A DNA stretch of 64,000 bases from Treponema sp. Lineage in GTDB: Bacteria; Spirochaetota; Spirochaetia; Treponematales; Treponemataceae. Position numbers and translations under genes: made by a program. The DNA lies in assembly GCA_016293915.1 (NCBI GenBank), contig JAEDCY010000004.1:59670-123669 (forward strand), given 5' to 3'. Positions 8,626 through 15,868 of this stretch are shown piece by piece (the first letter of the stretch is position 1; every line of letters begins with the position of its first letter). The notes below the pieces were generated by a model that searched no databases, was not told where the DNA came from, and was given only the letters and a program-made list of their open reading frames with translations.

Positions 8626-9690
8626 TCAGCGTCCGCTTTTTTTAGTATAAAGGCTGTGATTTTGTATATGCTCTTCAAAGTTAGTTGTAAACACATGCCT
8701 TCCGGCTGCAGCATCTACAATCTGAAAGAAGTAATAATCTGTTTTTGGAGTTTCTGAACTGGCACGTAAAGCTACAAGGCCAGGATTCGAAATTGGTCCA
8801 GGGGGGAGACCTGCCCATTTGTAAGTATTATATGGATTATCAATTTTTGTATCTTCAATAAGGATTCGTTCCGGATGAGGACGTCCTTCAATTTCTGTGA
8901 GAATATATTCTACAGTTGCACAGGAATAAAGCCCGATATTACGATGCAGACGGTTTTTAAATACACTTGCAATCAAAGGAGCTTCAACTTCTACCCGGTA
9001 TTCTCGTTCTACAATCGAAGCAAGAATTACAGTCTGGTAAAGGTCTGCATCATTTAATTGAGCAAGACTTGGAATCTCTTTAATTTTTACAAAAAAGTTA
9101 TCAATCATTATTTTTGCAACAGCTTCAGCAGACATTCCTGCTGTTAAAAAATAAGTATCAGGAAAAAGAAAACCTTCACAAGTCAGACCTTTTATTCTGC
9201 TAGAAGCAGTAAAACTTTCATTTTTGCATACATCTATAAAATCTGCTGCAGAACAGATACGGTTTTCTTCAAGTTCTGCGGCTATCTTTGAAATTGTAAG
9301 CCCTTCAGGAATTGATACCTTAATATATTCCTGCTGACCGGAAGATAATAAAGTCTGAATCTGTGCAATATTCATTGAAGGCTTTACATAATAAATACCG
9401 CTTCTTAATACAAAATTATCGTTATAACCTTCTTCAAAAAGGTATTTTTTTATTACCGGATATCGTGCAATATAATAAAAAAGCTTTTCGTTTCTGATTA
9501 ACCCCTTACTGTAAAGAAGTGATGCTGCTCCAGAAACAGACATTCCGCTTGGTATTTCAATTCGAACTGATTCTGTAACATCATTTTCTGAAACAGGTGA
9601 AAGGAGAAATTTTAAATATACAAAGCCACCGTAAATAATACCGGCCAGCAGAAGTAACACTACAGGTATAATAATTAATTTTTTTTTCAT
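8626..9690 (-). CDS. mltG: Endolytic murein transglycosylase MltG (YceG-like)
   Basis: This 354-residue protein has an N-terminal membrane anchor (residues 4-28), a LysM-like region (VSIPEGLTISKIAAELEE, about 125-145) and the YceG catalytic domain with the conserved ILASIVEREYR (catalytic Glu) near residue 225 and NPYNTYKWAGLPPGPISNPG near 290. MltG cuts nascent peptidoglycan strands at the membrane and is thought to end glycan polymerisation. It lies directly upstream of dnaG, spacing 2 nt, and overlaps the preceding small gene by 4 nt (ATGA). Length and motifs are normal. Confidence 0.96.
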   Translation of the reverse strand: MKKKLIIIPVVLLLLAGIIYGGFVYLKFLLSPVSENDVTESVRIEIPSGMSVSGAASLLYSKGLIRNEKLFYYIARYPVIKKYLFEEGYNDNFVLRSGIYYVKPSMNIAQIQTLLSSGQQEYIKVSIPEGLTISKIAAELEENRICSAADFIDVCKNESFTASSRIKGLTCEGFLFPDTYFLTAGMSAEAVAKIMIDNFFVKIKEIPSLAQLNDADLYQTVILASIVEREYRVEVEAPLIASVFKNRLHRNIGLYSCATVEYILTEIEGRPHPERILIEDTKIDNPYNTYKWAGLPPGPISNPGLVALRASSETPKTDYYFFQIVDAAAGRHVFTTNFEEHIQNHSLYTKKSGR

Positions 9691-9878
9691 GAATAGAATC
9701 TTTTAACCTCTTCAAGAGACATACAGTTGTAAATGGAATCTTCGAGTGTTTTATAGAATAACTCCAAACCTTCCGGAAGCTCTTCCTGTTTTGTTCTCAA
9801 GAATTTTGCAAGCACAAAAACTTCTTTTTTTGTAAAAGAATAATCCAGAATATCTATATCTTCGTTATCTACAATCAT
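9687..9878 (-). CDS. Small conserved-looking hypothetical protein
   Basis: This 63-residue acidic protein (MIVDNEDIDILDYSF at its start) has no motif I recognise. It is very likely real because it is linked by 4-nt ATGA overlaps to genes on both sides: the MBL-fold gene upstream and mltG downstream. It is predicted soluble, with two amphipathic helices (about 17-30 and 38-60). Its position between a phosphodiesterase-like enzyme and the wall and replication operon gives no firm function. Confidence 0.75.
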   Translation of the reverse strand: MIVDNEDIDILDYSFTKKEVFVLAKFLRTKQEELPEGLELFYKTLEDSIYNCMSLEEVKRFYS

Positions 9879-10807
9879 AAAACTATCTCTTGGGATTCCT
9901 TTGCAAGATAAATTTCAACATCCGAATGATTTATATATTGAGCATACCATCTGGCTGCTTCAAGAATTGAATTAAGCTTCTTGTCATCATAAGCAGGTTC
10001 ATGATGAAAGAGATAAACCTTCTTAATATTCCAGTAAACAGCAAAATCAATTGCATAACAGAAGGAAGAATGCCCCCAGTTCTCCTTGCGGTAAACTTCT
10101 TCTACAGTATATTGAGAATCAATAACAATTACATCTGCATTTCTAAAAACACTTTCACCAGCATTTGTATTCTGATAATCAACAGTTTTTAATTCAACAT
10201 CAGTTGCGTATACGAACTTCTTACCTTCGTTTTCAAAAGAAAATGAATATGAATCTCCCGGATGCCTCATTTTTTGAGAATTGATTTTTATTCCGTCAAT
10301 CTCAAGAGTTTCATCTTCATAAATACGATTAAATCTGATATTTGGTACAAGAGTCTTTCCTACTGAAGGAGGACTGTAAGGTTCTTTTACCTGATTTCTG
10401 AAATATTTTTCTGCATCATCATAATGAGAATAAACTTCAAACTGACAGTTAGGATTATAAGCATGATCAAAAAATGGAAACCCCTGAATATGATCCCAGT
10501 GAAAATGAGAAAAGAAAACATGATATTTATCAGGACACTTTCGGGCTTTGCCTAGCGGACGAAGGCCTGTTCCGCCATCAAGAATGAAATGTGTATTGTT
10601 ATTAACAATTTCTACGCAGGCAGTGTTTCCGCCGGCTGTACCAAAAATCCAGGAAGGAAGTGAAGAAACAAATTTCGCTCTGGTTTCCGCATCTACAAGA
10701 TCTTCTGGCTTTGCACGCTGAATTGCGGCCATGATCTTTGACTGAATCTGTTGCGGTGATAATGGAGTTGGAACTGATCCTCTTACTCCCCAGAAATGGA
10801 TATTCAC
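9875..10807 (-). CDS. MBL-fold metallo-hydrolase
   Basis: The 310-residue protein has the metallo-beta-lactamase fold signature SHFHWDHIQGFPFF (HxHxDH metal motif, about residue 100), an upstream FILDGGTGLRPLG strand and a later Asp/His pair (ATDVE and LFHHEP). It resembles the single-domain phosphodiesterase/RNase Z-like group found in many spirochaetes; the substrate cannot be read from sequence. The start is GTG at 10807 with a strong GAGGGGG ribosome site 4-5 nt upstream. It begins the run that continues with the small gene, mltG, dnaG and rpoD. Confidence 0.85.
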   Translation of the reverse strand: MNIHFWGVRGSVPTPLSPQQIQSKIMAAIQRAKPEDLVDAETRAKFVSSLPSWIFGTAGGNTACVEIVNNNTHFILDGGTGLRPLGKARKCPDKYHVFFSHFHWDHIQGFPFFDHAYNPNCQFEVYSHYDDAEKYFRNQVKEPYSPPSVGKTLVPNIRFNRIYEDETLEIDGIKINSQKMRHPGDSYSFSFENEGKKFVYATDVELKTVDYQNTNAGESVFRNADVIVIDSQYTVEEVYRKENWGHSSFCYAIDFAVYWNIKKVYLFHHEPAYDDKKLNSILEAARWYAQYINHSDVEIYLAKESQEIVL

Positions 10808-10905
10808 ATTTCCCCCTCATTTATTTTTAAAATGAAATATCTTTATAAGTTTACTCTAAAATATGATTTTTTGTCAAAGATTATAGGGGGAATTTAAAAA
10901 AATAA

Positions 10906-10982
10906 TTGGTTTCGATAGGCCTGCCTTCGCAGGCACTCAACCATCGGTGGTTGAGTAGGCCGAAGGCCGTATCGAAACCAAA
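10906..10982. repeat. Palindromic element, family A (two units back to back)
   Basis: Ends TTGGTTTCGATA and TATCGAAACCAA are perfect inverted repeats of 12 bp. Two inner hairpins, CCTGCCTTCGCAGG and GGCCGAAGGCC, sit inside, with CTCAACCATC/GGTGGTTGAG in the middle. The same GGTTTCGATAC...CTCAACCACC unit recurs at 24844, 24900, 31751, 32464, 32516, 34558 and 34614. It is a short, non-coding, REP or MITE-like sequence that folds into a long stem. Confidence 0.85.
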
Positions 10983-11007
10983 AAAAAAGTCCTCCACTTG
11001 GAGAACT
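10979..11007 (-). terminator. Terminator of the tRNA-Thr/tRNA-Tyr unit
   Basis: On the minus strand, AGTTCTCC, loop AAGT, GGAGGACT forms an 8-bp stem (one G-T pair) followed by nine T residues. It lies 12 nt after the tRNA-Tyr gene and has the form of an intrinsic terminator. Confidence 0.85.
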
Positions 11008-11018
11008 CAATAACAAAC

Positions 11019-11100
11019 TGGGGAGTAGAGGACTCGAACCTCTGGAGACGTTAGTCGAGGGATTTACAGTCCCTTGCAATTGCCGCTATGCGAACTCCCC
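11019..11100 (-). tRNA. tRNA-Tyr (GTA)
   Basis: The minus strand folds as an 82-nt tRNA with acceptor GGGGAGT/ACTCCCC, D arm, anticodon loop CTGTAAA (anticodon GTA), a long class II variable arm and T arm GAGGTTCGAGTCCTC. CCA is not encoded. It is 6 nt downstream of tRNA-Thr and shares its terminator. Confidence 0.96.
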
Positions 11101-11106
11101 TTTATA

Positions 11107-11179
11107 AGCTGCTTGTAGGATTTGGACCCACGACCCCGAGATTACAAATCACGTGCTCTACCAGCTGAGCTAAAGCAGC
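11107..11179 (-). tRNA. tRNA-Thr (TGT)
   Basis: The minus strand folds as a 73-nt tRNA: acceptor GCTGCTT/AAGCAGC, D arm AGCTCAGCTGGTAGAGC, anticodon loop TTTGTAA giving anticodon TGT, T arm GTGGGTCCAAATCCTAC. CCA is not encoded. It is the first gene of a two-tRNA unit with tRNA-Tyr. Confidence 0.95.
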
Positions 11180-11250
11180 ATTTATGTTGGCTCGACTTAT
11201 TGTGTCGAACGTGAGTCTCATAATATAGATTTATGATATTTTAGTCAATA

Positions 11251-12822
11251 TCATTCCTTACTATTTTTTAAAATTTCTTTAAAAAACGGAAGATATTTTT
11301 TTTGAATTACATTCTTCCAAAGATATTCATGGTGTACACTGTATGCACCACTCTTAATCATACGTGAAATCTGACTTGGTCTGAGCATCTTCAGCATAAT
11401 TATTTCTGTAAGCTTTGTGATAAGCACCCCTGGTGTATTACAGCTGTAAAGGAAGCCGGTACGGCCATCCTGTATTTTATTGAGTCCACCAGTTCTGTGA
11501 GCCACAGGAACAGTACCGTAAACCTGAGCAATAAAATCCTCTAGTCCGCAAGGTTCAAAATAACTTGGAAGAACCACAAAATCACTTACAGCTGTAGCAA
11601 GACGGACAACAGTCTGATTATATCCGTTCATAAAAGTTACTTTTCCAGGATATTTTTCACAAAGACGAACAATATCTATTTCAAGACGAGGCTCTCCCTG
11701 TCCTGCAAAAATAAATCGTACATCCGGGAAATTTTCAAGAATTGCCGGAACTGCTGCTGTAAGAACTGCAATCCCCTTCTGTGATGTTATACGGCCATGA
11801 TAAGAAAAGAAAATTTCTTTTGTATACTCTGTAGAACAATCGAGTTTTCCGTATTTTTTTATTCCCGAAGACTTAAAATTGTCTGTATTTACAATGTTCT
11901 GGATAAAGAATTTACGACATTTGAGCTTTCCGTCCAGATCATTTTTTTCCGGATCAAATTCGAAAGGAAGTTTTGAAGCATCTTTTGACGCAGGATTATA
12001 TCTGTCAAAATCAAAACCATTAATTATTCCTTTAATTTCGATATGGCGGGCTGCAAAAATTGGGGCAAGACCTTCCGTTGCTTCTCCATTGGAAGGATCT
12101 GTAAGTTCTTTTGCATAATCTTCAGAAACTGTAGTAAGGTATGCACCACAGTTTGCAGCTACAAGGAAAGGTTCAACGGCTCTTCCGTTTAAAGATTTTT
12201 CAAGAAGTGAAGTTGCAAGCCCTGTATACCAGGCAGCTTCTCCTATACTTGTAAAAGAATGATGATAGAATGGACCTGCGTTATGAATTGTTACTACACA
12301 ATTTGTTTTTTTGAAGGCTTTTGAGTTTTCAATAAAGGCAGGAAGCATAGCGGTTGATGCATCCTGGCAGTGAAGAATTTCTGGGATTTCTGAACGTGGA
12401 ATTAATGAGCCATAAGCGCTTACTGCTTTTTGAAAAAGCACATCGAGGAAAAGTCCGTCGGCGTGGCCGGCCCCCTTTTTGTGAGCCGGATTTTGTTTTT
12501 CTTCATTTTCTGTATAGGTATAAACTGCTTCTTTTTCTGCAAAAAGGCGGTGTTTAACAAGAACTACATCAAAATTTGAAGTGCTTTTTGCTGTTGTAAA
12601 AGTTACCTTTTCTTTTCTGCCGCAAAGTTCAACTTCTGCGGGTGTTTCGATATCATTAAACTCAAAAAGAGAATCAAGGCAGGTACACTTGTAAACCGGA
12701 ATAAAAAGAGTTGTTTTGTGCTTTAACTCAGAAAATTCTTTGCATAAAGAAAAAGCTACGTTTTTTACTCCGCCGGCCTCTGCAATTCCGGCACATTCCA
12801 TACTGACTACCCAAATCTTCAT
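11251..12822 (-). CDS. glgA: Glycogen synthase (GT5 family)
   Basis: This 523-residue protein is a GT-B glycosyltransferase. The N-terminal domain starts with the GT5-type stretch GIAEAGGVKNV and the C-terminal domain holds SYHGRITSQKGI, VRFIFAGQGEP and SYFEPCGLEDFIAQVYG, the E-x7-E type nucleotide-sugar site. It transfers glucose from ADP-glucose to growing glycogen. One oddity: most GT5 enzymes have a Lys-Thr-Gly-Gly motif here, while this one reads Ala-Glu-Ala-Gly-Gly, so the usual Lys is not in place. glgC, its substrate supplier, is at 38256. A GGGGG ribosome site precedes the ATG. Confidence 0.9.
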   Translation of the reverse strand: MKIWVVSMECAGIAEAGGVKNVAFSLCKEFSELKHKTTLFIPVYKCTCLDSLFEFNDIETPAEVELCGRKEKVTFTTAKSTSNFDVVLVKHRLFAEKEAVYTYTENEEKQNPAHKKGAGHADGLFLDVLFQKAVSAYGSLIPRSEIPEILHCQDASTAMLPAFIENSKAFKKTNCVVTIHNAGPFYHHSFTSIGEAAWYTGLATSLLEKSLNGRAVEPFLVAANCGAYLTTVSEDYAKELTDPSNGEATEGLAPIFAARHIEIKGIINGFDFDRYNPASKDASKLPFEFDPEKNDLDGKLKCRKFFIQNIVNTDNFKSSGIKKYGKLDCSTEYTKEIFFSYHGRITSQKGIAVLTAAVPAILENFPDVRFIFAGQGEPRLEIDIVRLCEKYPGKVTFMNGYNQTVVRLATAVSDFVVLPSYFEPCGLEDFIAQVYGTVPVAHRTGGLNKIQDGRTGFLYSCNTPGVLITKLTEIIMLKMLRPSQISRMIKSGAYSVHHEYLWKNVIQKKYLPFFKEILKNSKE

Positions 12823-12880
12823 AACTCTATTATCCCCCTAAAAATACAGGTTGTCTATAATTTTCAGTAAAATACGTCTG

Positions 12881-12910
12881 GTCAAGGCACGCTTCGTTCA
12901 AGGCCTTGAC
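12881..12910 (-). terminator. Possible terminator after chorismate mutase
   Basis: GTCAAGGC and GCCTTGAC form an 8-bp stem immediately after the chorismate mutase stop on the minus strand. There is no T-run, so it may only stabilise the 3-prime end. Confidence 0.4.
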
Positions 12911-13324
12911 TCAGCCGTTTTTTGGGTTGGAATCAATTTTCAACCCAAAATCAGGACGAAGCTTTTCTGCTCCATTAAGATAAACATTATGCTTTTCTAA
13001 AAGCTTTCCGTCTGGTGCATCAACATAAGAAGTAAGCAGTGCACGAATGACAAAAGGCATTCCACCAGCAATTTCAGCTTCCTGACTGCAGAAAAGAGCA
13101 ACCTGACTTACATCGAGTCCTGGATTTCCCTTGCGAAGTGCTGTAGCAGGATTTAATACAGTAATATCTTTTGTAATTGTAAACTGAAGAGAAACAATAT
13201 CATCAGCCTTAATTGAATTACGACTAAAGAGTTCGCGGCACATAAGACATACATTTTCAGTAATACTTTCTGCTGTATTTTCTACACATACAGCACCTCT
13301 AAATGCTGCAAGTCTTTTTTCCAT
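12911..13324 (-). CDS. aroH: Monofunctional chorismate mutase, AroH type
   Basis: The 137-residue sequence matches the Bacillus AroH fold: RGAVCVEN near the N-terminus (Arg9 aligns with catalytic Arg7), QEAEIAGG in the middle (Glu equals Glu78), IRALLTSYVD (Arg equals Arg90) and HNVYLNGAEKLRPD (Tyr108 and Arg116 equivalents). It converts chorismate to prephenate for Phe and Tyr synthesis. It begins one base after the upstream membrane-anchored protein stops, so the two are cotranscribed. Assignment is from motif memory, length is normal and no active-site residue seems lost. Confidence 0.88.
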   Translation of the reverse strand: MEKRLAAFRGAVCVENTAESITENVCLMCRELFSRNSIKADDIVSLQFTITKDITVLNPATALRKGNPGLDVSQVALFCSQEAEIAGGMPFVIRALLTSYVDAPDGKLLEKHNVYLNGAEKLRPDFGLKIDSNPKNG

Positions 13325-13999
13325 TTACAATACCTCCGGAAGTGCAGCAGGCGCATTAAGTGCATCCGGCTGCATATTAGAAATCTTTTTATACATATTA
13401 TAATCAGGGAGCTTTGAGTTCAGAACTGAAAATACAATAACATCAAGCTCCGGAAAATCTTTATAAATCTGAATGCCCCTGAGAATTTCTTCACGTTTAA
13501 GGGATTCTACACGAAAGCCGGGATTTCCTTCTGAGAGTCCAAGAATATAGGATGCTGCATGCTGAGCAAGGGAGCCGGCTGCTCCTTCAAAATAAGATTC
13601 CAGATCAGAATCATCTGTAATCTTATTAAGCTCCATCAATTCAACAAGAGCTTCTGGTGAAAGCGTAAGTGATATTTCAAATGTAAAACTGTAATCGAAC
13701 AGTCCCTGTGCATTATAAATTGAAGCATAAGCTTCGCCAGAAGGAAGAGTACCATTTATCGTTTTCTGAGTCATAAATGGTTTTATATGAAAGGTTTTAA
13801 GAGTTGCATTTGTAGGAAGAAGAAACTGCCAGTGCCAGGAAAACTCTCCATTAAGTACAGGCTTTTCATCAACTCCGTTTGTTTTTGAAACTACTATACC
13901 AATTGTATCAGGCTTAACCTTAAATTGAGTCCAGCCAGTATAAAAAACAAGACCTGTGAAAACTGCAAGAATAACAACACATGCTAGAAATTTCTTCAT
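13325..13999 (-). CDS. Membrane-anchored hypothetical protein
   Basis: This 224-residue protein has an N-terminal hydrophobic anchor or uncleaved signal (residues 4-24) and a soluble domain presumably outside the cytoplasm. The stretch KVKPDTIGIVVSKTNGVDE and the later Leu/Glu-rich helices loosely recall SPFH/band-7 proteins, but I do not see a decisive motif. It ends exactly where aroH begins, which suggests cotranscription. I do not assign a function. Confidence 0.7.
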   Translation of the reverse strand: MKKFLACVVILAVFTGLVFYTGWTQFKVKPDTIGIVVSKTNGVDEKPVLNGEFSWHWQFLLPTNATLKTFHIKPFMTQKTINGTLPSGEAYASIYNAQGLFDYSFTFEISLTLSPEALVELMELNKITDDSDLESYFEGAAGSLAQHAASYILGLSEGNPGFRVESLKREEILRGIQIYKDFPELDVIVFSVLNSKLPDYNMYKKISNMQPDALNAPAALPEVL

Positions 14000-14064
14000 A
14001 TTCTGATTAGTATATCAGCATAGGGCAGCAACCTTCAAGTATAAGTTGCTCCCCATTTATTTAC

Positions 14065-14439
14065 ATGAACAATAAATCAAGATTTAAATATTCAAAAAAA
14101 ATGCTCTCAAACACCCTCACCTATAAGTTTTCCATGACTTTAAATCTTGTAATTACAATTTTTTGTGTACTTCTTATAACTCTTTATATTATTGGAAATT
14201 ATCAGAATTTTCAGGATGAAAATCAAAAATGGCTGCTTTCGATTCTTTCTTATGCTGCAATTTTTAATACCCTTTTTTCTATTTTGCTTACAGCTGAAAC
14301 TGCCATAAAACTTTTTACAGAAAAACATAAAATCAAAAACTTTATAAATATGATTATGCTTATTGCTTCTGCAATTTTCTGTTTTTTCTGTACCGGTACT
14401 TCAAATATAATAGGATATATAAGCGGAGGGTTAAAATGA
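14065..14439 (+). CDS. Small membrane protein of unknown function
   Basis: This 124-residue protein has three hydrophobic segments (about 26-47, 58-76 and 92-112) joined by short polar loops. No motif is recognised. It reads divergently from the anchored protein at 13999, and its stop overlaps the cca start by 4 nt (ATGA), so it is the first gene of a unit with cca and uvrD. Confidence 0.72.
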   Translation: MNNKSRFKYSKKMLSNTLTYKFSMTLNLVITIFCVLLITLYIIGNYQNFQDENQKWLLSILSYAAIFNTLFSILLTAETAIKLFTEKHKIKNFINMIMLIASAIFCFFCTGTSNIIGYISGGLK

Positions 14440-15866
14440 TTACTAAAAAAATAAAACTTGATTCTACCCTCATCGAATTTGGAAAAGTATTTCTTCAAGC
14501 CGGTTATAAAGCTTATCTGGTAGGCGGTGCTGTACGTGATATGCTTATGAAAGTTCCTGCCCATGACTGGGACGTTGCTACAAATGCTACCCCCCAGGAT
14601 GTAATAAAACTTTTTAAATTCGTTGTTCCAACCGGAATTGAACATGGAACAGTAACTGTTCATTATAAGGGAAATGAAATTGAAGTTACTACCTTCAGAA
14701 CAGAAGCAGGATATTCAGACGGCCGTCATCCTGATTCAATAAATTATGCCGCTACAATCGAAGAAGATCTTGCCCGACGTGATTTTACAATGAATGCCAT
14801 TGCAGCCTCGCTTGAAGATGGAATAATTACAGATCCTTATGGCGGTCAGGATGATATAAAAAATAAACTGATTCGTACAGTCGGAGCAGCTCACGAACGC
14901 TTTATGGAAGATGGACTCAGACCTGTCCGAGCACTTCGCTTTGCTTCAAAGCTTGGTTTTAGTATAGAAAAGAATACATATTCAGAAATCTTCAAAAAAG
15001 AAATACAGGCAAAAGCTGCTTCAATTTCAATCGAACGCTTTCGGGATGAGTTTGAAAAAATAATGTCATCTCCAAAACCTTCTGTTGGATTAAAACTTCT
15101 GGAAGAAAGCGGACTGCTTGATATTTTTATTCCGGAATTCAAAATATGCCGTGGCTGTATACAAAGCGATTACAGAGCCTTCCATAAGTTTGATGTACTT
15201 GACCATCTTTTTTATGCCTGCGACGGTGCCCCGGCAGACAAACTGAACGTTCGCCTTGCTGCTCTTTTTCATGATATTGGAAAACCAGCTGCAAAAAAAA
15301 TATTGCACGAAACTGTACTGGATGGAGAAAAAAACGACGGCAGTAAAAAAGAAATTGAAACGATTACTTTTTACAACCATGAAGCCTTTGGCGAAAAAAT
15401 TACACAAAAGCTTATGACCAGACTTAAGTTTTCAAACGATATGATTTCAAATGTGTGTCATCTTGTAAAAGAGCATATGTTCCATTATGAATCAAACTGG
15501 AGCGAAGCCGCAGTCCGTCGTTTTATCATTCGGGTCAAGCCTGAATACATGGAAGATTTATATGACCTTAGGCTTGCAGATATGTATGGAATGTACAACG
15601 AAAAGGTAGATGTACGATACAGCGAAAGTGTAAAACTTCTTCTGGAGCTTAAAGCTCGTGTAGAAAAAGAGCTTTCAAAAAAGACAGCACTCTCTCTTAA
15701 ATCCCTTGCAGTAAATGGCCGCGACCTTATGCAGCTTGGAATTCCTGCAGGAAAGGAACTGGGCCGAATTCTGAACGAGCTACTTGAATGTGTAATCGAA
15801 GATCCTGCCATGAACAATAAAGAAATGCTTATAGAAACTGCAAAAAAAATCTTTTATAATAAATAA
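14436..15866 (+). CDS. cca: CCA tRNA nucleotidyltransferase
   Basis: The 476-residue protein starts with the class II nucleotidyltransferase head: LVGGAVRD (about 30), HDWDVAT (metal-binding Asp pair near 45) and RRDFTMNAIA (about 110). RALRFASKLGF follows in the neck. An HD domain lies at about 255-370 (LAALFHDIGKP). Such proteins add or repair the 3-prime CCA of tRNAs, and neither tRNA in this window whose 3-prime end is clear carries an encoded CCA, which fits the need. The stop is 2 nt before uvrD. A poly(A) polymerase role cannot be excluded from sequence alone. Confidence 0.93.
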   Translation: MITKKIKLDSTLIEFGKVFLQAGYKAYLVGGAVRDMLMKVPAHDWDVATNATPQDVIKLFKFVVPTGIEHGTVTVHYKGNEIEVTTFRTEAGYSDGRHPDSINYAATIEEDLARRDFTMNAIAASLEDGIITDPYGGQDDIKNKLIRTVGAAHERFMEDGLRPVRALRFASKLGFSIEKNTYSEIFKKEIQAKAASISIERFRDEFEKIMSSPKPSVGLKLLEESGLLDIFIPEFKICRGCIQSDYRAFHKFDVLDHLFYACDGAPADKLNVRLAALFHDIGKPAAKKILHETVLDGEKNDGSKKEIETITFYNHEAFGEKITQKLMTRLKFSNDMISNVCHLVKEHMFHYESNWSEAAVRRFIIRVKPEYMEDLYDLRLADMYGMYNEKVDVRYSESVKLLLELKARVEKELSKKTALSLKSLAVNGRDLMQLGIPAGKELGRILNELLECVIEDPAMNNKEMLIETAKKIFYNK

Positions 15867-15868
15867 GT